Source: Xiheibacterium sp038325765
GTDB taxonomy: Bacteria > Myxococcota_A > Polyangia > Nannocystales > Nannocystaceae
Length of the DNA: 64,000 nucleotides
NCBI GenBank assembly: GCA_038325765.1
Contig: JBBQJI010000002.1
Location: 124,001 to 188,000 of the forward strand
Reading direction: 5' to 3'
The notes beneath the pieces are model-generated. The model saw only the letters and a program-made list of their open reading frames with translations, did not search any database and was not told where the DNA came from. Position 1 is the stretch's first letter; the number at the start of each line of letters is the position of its first letter. The translations under genes were made by a program, and so were the position numbers. Shown here piece after piece: positions 35,423-42,445 of this stretch.

Positions 35423-36979
35423 ATGGCCGAGCCGAACGAGCCGAGCGAGACCGAAGACGACGCGCCAGCCGACGCGCCAGCCGACGGCGACACTGCGAGC
35501 AGCGGGGCCGACCGGCCCGGCGATCCCACCCTTCGCCGCCCCAGCGACACCGCCACGCTCACGCGCGCCGCGGCCGAGTACACCGCCCAGGACGCCGACG
35601 AGTCCGCCACCCGTACCGAGACCCCGCCGGTCGCCGCCGTCTCGGCGTCGGCGCTCACCCGCCTGCGCAACGTCCGCGCGCGGGTCGTCCCCAACGCACC
35701 CGAGTACCGCCCGAGCCAGGCGCGACGCGTCTGGCTGCTGTGCATGTACGTGCTGCGGCGCTGGGCCATCGAGAACCGCGCGACCGGCATGGCCGCGCTG
35801 CTCACCATCCACACCCTGCTCTCGACCGTGCCGATCATCGGCGTCGCGCTGATGGTGGTTGGGCTGATGGATGAGGTCGCCGGCGCCGAGCTCGTCGAAC
35901 GCCTGTTCCGCAACCTCGTGCCCGAGACGGATCGCGCCAGCGAGCTCGCCCGAGGCGCCCTCGCTCTCGCCCGCAACGTGACGCTGAGCCGCCTGGGCGC
36001 GTGGGGCTTCCTCGCCACCTTGGTGATCGCCTTCGTGCTGTTCTCCACGCTCGAGCGCTCGTTCAACCGCATCTGGCGGGTGGTCCGACGCCGCAGCGTG
36101 ATCGTCCAGTTCACGATGTTCTACACCCTGGCGACGCTCGGTCCGCTGCTGATGCTGTTCAGCTTGGCGACGCCGCTGCTCGCCGGCGTCACCGTGCTGC
36201 TCGCGTCGCCCCTCATCATCGGCATCGCCGGTCTGACCCTGCTCAACCGCTTCTTGCCGTTCACCCGCGTGCACTGGCGGGCCGCGGCGACCGGCGGCGC
36301 CCTGTCGGCGTGCCTGCTCGAGGCGGCCAAGTTCGGCTTCGGATTCTACGCCACCCGCTTCGCGCTGCAGACCTACGAGGGCGTGTATGGATCGCTCGCG
36401 ATCCTGCCCATCCTCATCCTGTGGTCGTATGTGTCGTGGATGGTTATCCTGCTCGGCGCCGAGGTCACCTACGCGACCCATCGTCACCGCGCGATCGCCC
36501 TGCAGGGGTACGTCAACCGCTACGTGCTCGAGCGCAGCGACTACCTGCGGCCCACCGGCCGCACGGCCGCGCGCATCATGCTCGCGATCTGCGATCACCA
36601 CGCCCAGCGCCGCGTCGGCATCAGCATCGACGCGATCGGTGAGCGCTTTCGTGTGGCCCTCGACCACGTCGGCGACGTCGTCGATGCCCTCGAGCGCGCC
36701 GGCTTGGTGATCGAGACCGCCGAGCCGATGCAGCTGGTGATCCCTGCCCGTCCCCTCGATCAGATCCGCGTCCTCGACGTCCTGGCCCTGTTCGATCGCG
36801 ACCACGCGATGGGTCTGCGCGACGATCGACTCGGAGCCCTGCTGCGCGCCCTCGACCACGCCCGCGCCGACATCATGGCCGACACCACCTTCGCCAGCTT
36901 GGTCGACGCGCGTCGCGAGTGGAATCCGCCGCCCACCGGCAGTTGGCCGGTGGTCTCGCCCGACGCTCCGAGCCCATGA
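35423..36979 (+). CDS. YihY/BrkB-family membrane protein with C-terminal extension
   Basis: A 518-residue protein. A ~100-residue acidic, disordered N-tail precedes six membrane helices typical of the YihY (BrkB, formerly RNase BN) family: AIENRATGMAALLTIHTLLSTVPIIGVAL, WGFLATLVIAFVLFSTLERSFNRIWRV and YGSLAILPILILWSYVSWMVILLGAEVTY. A ~150-residue soluble C-terminal region follows, with a winged-helix-like segment (VGISIDAIGERFRVALDHVGDVVDALERAGLV). The molecular function of the family is unsettled. It starts 21 bp after the previous gene. Confidence 0.85.
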   Translation: MAEPNEPSETEDDAPADAPADGDTASSGADRPGDPTLRRPSDTATLTRAAAEYTAQDADESATRTETPPVAAVSASALTRLRNVRARVVPNAPEYRPSQARRVWLLCMYVLRRWAIENRATGMAALLTIHTLLSTVPIIGVALMVVGLMDEVAGAELVERLFRNLVPETDRASELARGALALARNVTLSRLGAWGFLATLVIAFVLFSTLERSFNRIWRVVRRRSVIVQFTMFYTLATLGPLLMLFSLATPLLAGVTVLLASPLIIGIAGLTLLNRFLPFTRVHWRAAATGGALSACLLEAAKFGFGFYATRFALQTYEGVYGSLAILPILILWSYVSWMVILLGAEVTYATHRHRAIALQGYVNRYVLERSDYLRPTGRTAARIMLAICDHHAQRRVGISIDAIGERFRVALDHVGDVVDALERAGLVIETAEPMQLVIPARPLDQIRVLDVLALFDRDHAMGLRDDRLGALLRALDHARADIMADTTFASLVDARREWNPPPTGSWPVVSPDAPSP

Positions 36980-37024
36980 CCCCGAGCCCATCGCGCGGTC
37001 CCCGGCGGCTTCCCTCGCGCGGCG

Positions 37025-38353
37025 TCAGATGGCGTCTGAGGTGCTCTCGAACAAGAAACCCTCGGTGACCACCGGCGGCACCACCCACACCCGCCCGGTC
37101 GACATGCCGGCGCGCTCGGGCTTGCCGAGCGCCACGAGTTTGCCCAACAGCGTGACCGGCCCGTCGTTGTAGCGGAGGTTCTTCACCGCCGCGCCGAGCT
37201 TGCCGTCCTCGATGAGGAACGTGCCGTCGCGGGTGAGACCGGTAGCGACGATGCCCCGCGGATCGAGCATGCGGTTGTACCAGAGCCGCGTGACGAGCAG
37301 CCCGCGCTGGACCTTGCCGATGAGCGCGTCGAGCTCGAGCCCCTCGCCCTCCATGTGGATGTCACCGGGCGAGGGCGTCGCGGGCACGCCGGCCTTCGCG
37401 GCGTAGCTGCGCGACGCATGGAGCGCACGGAGCACGCCGCGGTCGATCCATGTGGTGCGCCCGTGGGCACGGCCGTCGCTCGCGAGCGGCGACGACGGGT
37501 TGGCGCGAGAGGTGGGATCGGAGCGCAGCGTCACCCGCGGATCGAACAGTGTCTCGCCGATCCGCGTGCCGCCACCGGGCGCGGCGAAGAAGCTGCGGCC
37601 CTCGGCGGCCGCACGCGCGTCCATCTGCTCGACGAGGAAGTCGAGCAGCTCGGCGACCGCGTCCGGCATCATGACGACGGTGTAGCGGCCCGGCTCGACG
37701 GCCTTGGGATCGCGGCTGCGCAGGGCCACATCGGCGACGCGCTCGGCCAGCTCGCGGGCCGAGAACCCACCCAGGGCGTGGGACACGAAGCCGCCCTTGC
37801 TGCTGCCGGTGCCATCCGGGGTGCGGAACGTGCACGTCATCGCCAGCTCGGTGCCGACATGGAACGTCGACAGGCCGCTGCGATCCGCGAAGGCCTCGGC
37901 GACTTCTTCGTGCTGCAGATGGCCCGAGGCCTCGAGACCGCGGGCGCGGCCGACCTCGATCGCCTGGCCGACGAGATCGGCGCGGTCCGCCGCCGTCATC
38001 GCGGCGACCTTGGGATCGCGCGCCGTGACCCGCAGGATCTTGGTGGGACCCAGCGGTCCCACCGCCTCGGGATCCACCGGCGCGAGCGTGGCGAGCTCCT
38101 CGGCGCGCGCGACCAGGGCGCGCAAGCCCTCGGGATCGGTGCGACTGCCGGTGACCGTCGCACGTCGACCATCGCGTTGGGCGGTGACGCTGATCTCGAG
38201 GGTCTCGACGTCACCGCCGGTGGTGGGACGCGAGGCGCCGAAGCGCAGATCGCCGGTCTGCTTGGCGCGGACGTGGACGCGCACGTCGCCGAAGCTGGCC
38301 TCGGCGAGGACAGCACGGCACAGGGCGCGGGCGGCGGAGGATCCGAGGGTCAT
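37025..38353 (-). CDS. pmbA: TldE/PmbA-like metalloprotease subunit
   Basis: A 442-residue protein of the TldE (PmbA) family, the partner without a metal site in the TldD/TldE heterodimeric protease that processes peptides such as microcin precursors. C-terminal family features are DIHMEGEGLELDALIGKVQRGLLVTRLWYNRMLDPR, GLTRDGTFLIEDGK, and LRYNDG. The middle has GRYTVVMMPDAVAELLDFL. The ATG at 38353 overlaps the TldD stop (ATGA), giving a tldD-tldE operon. Confidence 0.9.
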   Translation of the reverse strand: MTLGSSAARALCRAVLAEASFGDVRVHVRAKQTGDLRFGASRPTTGGDVETLEISVTAQRDGRRATVTGSRTDPEGLRALVARAEELATLAPVDPEAVGPLGPTKILRVTARDPKVAAMTAADRADLVGQAIEVGRARGLEASGHLQHEEVAEAFADRSGLSTFHVGTELAMTCTFRTPDGTGSSKGGFVSHALGGFSARELAERVADVALRSRDPKAVEPGRYTVVMMPDAVAELLDFLVEQMDARAAAEGRSFFAAPGGGTRIGETLFDPRVTLRSDPTSRANPSSPLASDGRAHGRTTWIDRGVLRALHASRSYAAKAGVPATPSPGDIHMEGEGLELDALIGKVQRGLLVTRLWYNRMLDPRGIVATGLTRDGTFLIEDGKLGAAVKNLRYNDGPVTLLGKLVALGKPERAGMSTGRVWVVPPVVTEGFLFESTSDAI

Positions 38354-39981
38354 GCCGCACCTCCCGTGCGGACCAAGGTCGCGCGGAAACGGGCCGGCGG
38401 GCACCCGTGGCTGACGGCGTTCGATTGCGATGGTTCGCCTTTGCCGTCGCCCATGCTGCCCCCCAACCGGTACGTCGCCTTGCCCCCGAGCATGTCGCAG
38501 CTGCGCCAGAACGACAGCGTGTCCGCCTGGTAGGCCACGTCGCGCAGCGGCGACACGATGCGCCCCCGTCGGATCCGCCAGAACATCTGACCGCCGAACT
38601 GGAAGTTGTACCGCTGCTGGTCGATCGACCACGAGCCGCGCCCCGTGATGTACACGCCGTCTTCGGTGGCGTTGATCAGATCCTCGGTGGTGTACCCGTC
38701 GGGGCCCGGCTGCAGACTGATGTTGGGCATGCGCTGGAACTGCACGCCGTCGTAGCCCTGGCCGTAGCTGCAACCGTGGCTCGCGTCCTCGCCGATCCAG
38801 CCCGCTTGCTCGCGCGTGGTCTGCCAGCCGACGAACTTGCCGCGTTGGATGATGGGCCAGCGGGCGCTTGGCACGCCCTCGTCGTCCCAGCCCGTCGTCG
38901 CGAGGCCACCGGGTTGGGTGCGATCGGCGAACACGTCGACGCGCTCGTTCGCGTACTGCAATTTGCCGGTGTCGTCGACGCGCAGGAAGCTGGTGCCCGC
39001 GAAGTTGGCCTCGAGTCCCATCGCGCGATCGAGTTCGGTGGGGTGGCCGATGCTCTCGTGGATCGTGAGCCAGAGGTTCGACGGCGCCAGCACGACGTGT
39101 CGCGTCCCCGGCTCGACCGGCGGCGCGTAGAGCTTCTGCTGGACCTCGGCACCCAGCGCCGCGGCGGCGCCGGGCAGGTCGAGTTCGGTGACGTACTCCC
39201 ACCCGGCCGCCAGCGGCGACGCCTCGTGGTCGCGGCTGGCGAAGCGGCCGCGCCGGCGATCGACGGCCGTCGCCGTCAGGCTCGGCACGAGCCGCAGGAG
39301 TACCTGGTGCAGCCGCGAGCCCTCGCTCGTGACCAGCAGCTTGTCCTCGCGCACGCACATGACGCTGGCGTCGGCATGGGCGACGCCGCTGACCCCGAGC
39401 AGCGCACCGGTGGCCTCGAGCAGCATCGCCGCCTTGTCGCCGGCGCCGACCGAGAACGGATCGATGATGTGCGGCGTGACCCAGTCCGCCGTCACCGCGG
39501 CGACCGGGGCGAGCTCGACCGCGGGCGCGCCGACGCGCTTGCTCAGCGTTGCGGTGGCGCGGGCCCCTGCGATCGCGCGATCGGTCGCGTTGCCGACGGC
39601 GGCGTCGGTCAACTGTCCGGTGGCGGCGAAGCCCCACGCGCCGTCGACGAGCACGCGGATGCCGATGCCGATCTGGTCGGACTGCGACACCCGCTCGACC
39701 CGACGATCGCGGACCTCGACGCGCTCGCGCGTCGTCGCCACGAGGCGCGCGTCGGCATAGGTCGCACCGGCGCCGCGGGCACGATCGATGGCGCGTTGCG
39801 CGAGCTCGGCGTGGGTCGGCAACGGGCTTGTGGCGCGCAGATCCGCGGGCCCGGTCGTCGGCGCCGCTGCAGGTGCGGGCCCTCGCACCGCAGGCGGCTG
39901 CGCTCGCACGCCGCCGGGCACGAGCAGGGCCGCCGAGGCCAGCGTGCCGCTGGCGAGAAATCCGCGACGGGTGGTCGTCAT
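38350..39981 (-). CDS. tldD: TldD-like metalloprotease, Tat signal
   Basis: A 543-residue TldD-type zinc protease, the catalytic partner of the next gene. The HESIGH motif (about residues 308-313) matches the family HExxxH metal site. The N-terminus from the ATG at 39981 is a twin-arginine signal (MTTTRRGFLASGTLASAALL), with cleavage after GGVRA. Classic TldD is cytosolic, so a Tat leader predicts a folded, exported version, and the pair would then need to assemble outside or only TldD leaves. A Pro/Ala-rich linker follows the leader. Confidence 0.9.
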   Translation of the reverse strand: MTTTRRGFLASGTLASAALLVPGGVRAQPPAVRGPAPAAAPTTGPADLRATSPLPTHAELAQRAIDRARGAGATYADARLVATTRERVEVRDRRVERVSQSDQIGIGIRVLVDGAWGFAATGQLTDAAVGNATDRAIAGARATATLSKRVGAPAVELAPVAAVTADWVTPHIIDPFSVGAGDKAAMLLEATGALLGVSGVAHADASVMCVREDKLLVTSEGSRLHQVLLRLVPSLTATAVDRRRGRFASRDHEASPLAAGWEYVTELDLPGAAAALGAEVQQKLYAPPVEPGTRHVVLAPSNLWLTIHESIGHPTELDRAMGLEANFAGTSFLRVDDTGKLQYANERVDVFADRTQPGGLATTGWDDEGVPSARWPIIQRGKFVGWQTTREQAGWIGEDASHGCSYGQGYDGVQFQRMPNISLQPGPDGYTTEDLINATEDGVYITGRGSWSIDQQRYNFQFGGQMFWRIRRGRIVSPLRDVAYQADTLSFWRSCDMLGGKATYRLGGSMGDGKGEPSQSNAVSHGCPPARFRATLVRTGGAA

Positions 39982-40038
39982 CGCCGCGGATGGTATCCTC
40001 GCGCGAAGTCGGCGGCCACACGTCGCCGGCCCGTCCGC

Positions 40039-40902
40039 ATGCGCCGCGCACCGTGCATTCTCGCCTCCTTCGTGACGGCCTCCTTCGCGACGGCTGCGTT
40101 CGTGACGCCCGCGTTGGCGACGCCCGCGTTCGTGACGCCCGCGTTCGTGACGCCCGCGTTGGTGACGCCCGCGTTCGTGACGCCCGCGTTCGTGACGCTC
40201 AGGTTCGTGACGCTCAGGTTCATGACGCTCAGGTTCATCACCGCTGCATTCGCGACGGCCGCGTTCGCGACGCTCGCGTGCGACCTTGCGCCGGGGTCCG
40301 TCGCGGCGCCAGCGACCGCACAGGACGCACCCGCCATGCCCGCCGCACCGAGCGACGCGCCCGTCTCGCCCGAAGCCGAAGCCGAAGCCGAGCCCGCGCC
40401 CGCCGCGCCCGCCCCGCTCGCGAAGGGCGATCGCATGCTGGAGGTGGCGACCCACGCCGAGGATGGCGTGATCGGCTGCGGCCCGTGCCGCACGCAAGGC
40501 GGTCCACGCCTGCTGGTGCTGGGCAGCCTCGAGGCGATTTCCCGCGGCGACACATGGCGGGATCTCGACGCGATCGCTCAGCTCTACGCCGACAACGGCC
40601 TCCACGCGCTGGCGATCGTCGCCCCGGCCAGCGGCGGCCGACTGCACGGCGTCGCCGAGCCGGGTGGTCTCGCCGCGCGCGCCGCGAAGATCCGCAGCCA
40701 ACAGCGGATCGCGATGGCGGTCGATGTTGCTGCAGCCGTCGCTGCTGACGACGCGAAAGCGATCCACGCGCTCGCCACCATCGTCGAGGATCCCACCGTC
40801 GTGCTCACCAGCGAAGACGGCACGGTCCGCTGGATCGGCACCGCCCGGCCCCACTGGCGCCCGCTCGATATGGCCATCGCCGAGCTCCTCGCGCCGCGGT
40901 GA
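40039..40902 (+). CDS. thioredoxin-like lipoprotein with repeat-expanded signal sequence
   Basis: A 287-residue protein. The first 80 residues form one hydrophobic leader made of pentapeptides (FVTPA, LVTPA, FVTLR, FATAA) that ends in ATLAC, a lipobox with Cys81. This is several times the length of a normal lipoprotein signal. An Ala/Pro/Glu linker follows, then a ~160-residue alpha/beta domain: IGCGPCRTQGG near residue 155, the strand PRLLVLGSLEAISRG, and HALAIVAPASGG. The CGPC pair recalls thioredoxin, but it lies before, not after, the first strand, so redox activity is unsure. It is divergent from tldD. Confidence 0.72.
   Translation: MRRAPCILASFVTASFATAAFVTPALATPAFVTPAFVTPALVTPAFVTPAFVTLRFVTLRFMTLRFITAAFATAAFATLACDLAPGSVAAPATAQDAPAMPAAPSDAPVSPEAEAEAEPAPAAPAPLAKGDRMLEVATHAEDGVIGCGPCRTQGGPRLLVLGSLEAISRGDTWRDLDAIAQLYADNGLHALAIVAPASGGRLHGVAEPGGLAARAAKIRSQQRIAMAVDVAAAVAADDAKAIHALATIVEDPTVVLTSEDGTVRWIGTARPHWRPLDMAIAELLAPR
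40063..40272 (+). repeat. 15-bp tandem repeat, 14 units, in the leader of the lipoprotein gene
   Basis: Fourteen head-to-tail 15-bp units, consensus CCCGCGTTCGTGACG, with block-like variants (GCCTCCTTC, CTCAGGTTC). Every unit stays in frame, so the leader lengthens by five residues per unit. The opposite strand also reads open through the repeat. Confidence 0.95.
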
Positions 40903-40929
40903 CGCTTCGCTCGCAGACCCCTGCGCGGC

Positions 40930-41691
40930 TCAGGGCACGTAGTACGGCTGCTCGGGCACCGGCATGCCCGGCAGCTCGGTCAGCACGAGCGCCGCCCGTG
41001 TCATGGTCACGCAGCCCAACAGCAGCGCGGGCAGCAGCGCCACCAGCCAACCGCGCGCGAGCGAGATCTGGTGGGTGCGCGCGAGGGCGATGCCGCCGGT
41101 CTGGAGCAGCAGCAACACGGCGCCGATCACCGCGCCGAAATAGACCATCGCCGGCGTCTGCCCGAGATACAGCGGCAGATCGAGCAGCGCGATCACCAAC
41201 AGCGATGGCCCCGACGCGAAGCCCACCGCGCGCATGCTGGCACCGATCGATCGCCCAGCGCCACCGGTGAGGGCGACGCCGACGTGGGCCACGAGTCCGC
41301 CGAAGAAATACAACAGCGGCAACCCCACGGGCACCATCAGCACCAACCACACCGACAGCGCCTGGACCAGCGGCGGCTCGAGCAGCAGGTGCACCGATCG
41401 CAGCGGGATCGGCGGCGTGCCATCGCCCTGCACGCGCACCGCTTGCAGCACCACGAACAAGACCCACGCCGGCAGGCGTAGCGTGGCGAGATAGGCCAGC
41501 ACCGTGCCGTGCGCGACGGGCTCGGGGCACCGACCGAAGCCGAGCGACGGTCGCAGCACCGTGCGAAACAGCGTGCGCACGCACGCCACCACCCAGCCCG
41601 TACGCTCGCGCGACTCGACGGGCATGCCGACCGCAGCGGATGCGTCCTGCGGGATGGGCGGCGTGTTCGGCGTCACCAGAGCGCGGAGCAT
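40930..41691 (-). CDS. Yip1-like membrane protein
   Basis: A 253-residue protein with about five membrane segments (VLAYLATLRLPAWVLFVVLQAV, WLVLMVPVGLPLLYFFGGLVAHV, PSLLVIALLDLPLY, VYFGAVIGAVLLLLQTGGIAL, WLVALLPALLLGCV) and a soluble N-tail including FRTVLRPSLGFGR. The GGLVAHVGVALTGGAGRSIGASMRAVGFASGP segment is typical of bacterial Yip1-domain proteins, whose role is poorly defined. I use the ATG at 41691; an upstream codon at 41799 would run into the divergent methyltransferase gene. Confidence 0.75.
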   Translation of the reverse strand: MLRALVTPNTPPIPQDASAAVGMPVESRERTGWVVACVRTLFRTVLRPSLGFGRCPEPVAHGTVLAYLATLRLPAWVLFVVLQAVRVQGDGTPPIPLRSVHLLLEPPLVQALSVWLVLMVPVGLPLLYFFGGLVAHVGVALTGGAGRSIGASMRAVGFASGPSLLVIALLDLPLYLGQTPAMVYFGAVIGAVLLLLQTGGIALARTHQISLARGWLVALLPALLLGCVTMTRAALVLTELPGMPVPEQPYYVP

Positions 41692-41752
41692 ACCCGCACC
41701 GAGCAACGGTGGGGACTTCCCAGCCAGGCAGCGCGCGACTACGCTGCGTACG

Positions 41753-42445
41753 ATGTCGAGCAGCACCGCAGGCCGGATGCGCGACCGCGCCACGCGCATG
41801 CTGACCGGGGCCGTGCTCTTGGGCGTGGGTTGCCGCCCGAGCAGCGGGCCGCCCCAGCACTACGACGATCCCACCGCCATGATCGCCGTCTTCGAGGCCA
41901 GCGAGCGCGACGCGTGGCAGCAGCCCGACCGCGTGGTCGAGGCACTGCCCATAGCCTCACCCGAGGCGGTGCTGGCCGACATCGGCGCCGGCTCCGGCTA
42001 CTTCACCCGCCGCCTCGCCGCCCGCGTGCCCAACGGCCGCGTGTTCGCCGTCGACGTCGACGGCGAGTTCGCCGACTACCTGCTGTCCAAGCGCGAGTCC
42101 TGGGGCACGCCGAACATCGAGCCCCACCTCGCGATGTACGACGACCCGATGCTCCCCCAAGGCCAGATCGATCTCGTCTTCACCGCCAACACCTACGCGT
42201 TCATCCGCGACCGCGTCGACTACTTCACCAAGGTCCGCAGTGCGCTGCGGCAAGGTGGCAGACTCGCGGTGCTCGACTTCCGCCCCGATGCCGAGGTGCC
42301 CGGCCACGTGGCACCGGAGTCCCGCTACCGCATCGCCCGCGACACCGCGGTCCGCGAGCTCGAGCTCGCGGGCTTCCGTGTCGTCGACGAGCCCACCTTC
42401 CTGGCTTTGCAATGGTTTCTAGTGCTCGAGTCGACCACGAAGTGA
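41753..42445 (+). CDS. SAM-dependent methyltransferase with lipoprotein signal
   Basis: A 230-residue protein. The N-terminus reads as a lipoprotein signal: basic residues, LTGAVLLGVG, then Cys27. A class I methyltransferase fold follows with motif I VLADIGAGSGYF (DIGAGSG at 76-82), an acidic strand end (VFAVDVDGEF), and LDLVF-like and GGRLAVLDFRP strands. Such exported-looking methyltransferases are known but unexplained, since SAM is made in the cytosol. An internal ATG eight codons in is an alternative start. The stop overlaps the oxidosqualene cyclase start by 4 nt, implying joint expression. Confidence 0.82.
   Translation: MSSSTAGRMRDRATRMLTGAVLLGVGCRPSSGPPQHYDDPTAMIAVFEASERDAWQQPDRVVEALPIASPEAVLADIGAGSGYFTRRLAARVPNGRVFAVDVDGEFADYLLSKRESWGTPNIEPHLAMYDDPMLPQGQIDLVFTANTYAFIRDRVDYFTKVRSALRQGGRLAVLDFRPDAEVPGHVAPESRYRIARDTAVRELELAGFRVVDEPTFLALQWFLVLESTTK

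Noticed and set aside
40063..40272. Possible CRISPR array
   Set aside because: The units are contiguous 15-bp tandem repeats with no spacers and no cas genes.
39978..40553. Pentapeptide-repeat protein on the minus strand
   Set aside because: Only the tandem repeat looks like a pentapeptide array; flanks are not protein-like and the plus-strand lipoprotein is the better gene.
42412..42441. Longer cyclase start at the ATG at 42412
   Set aside because: It would overlap the methyltransferase by 34 bp with no ribosome site; the GTGA overlap at 42442 matches the pattern of the window.
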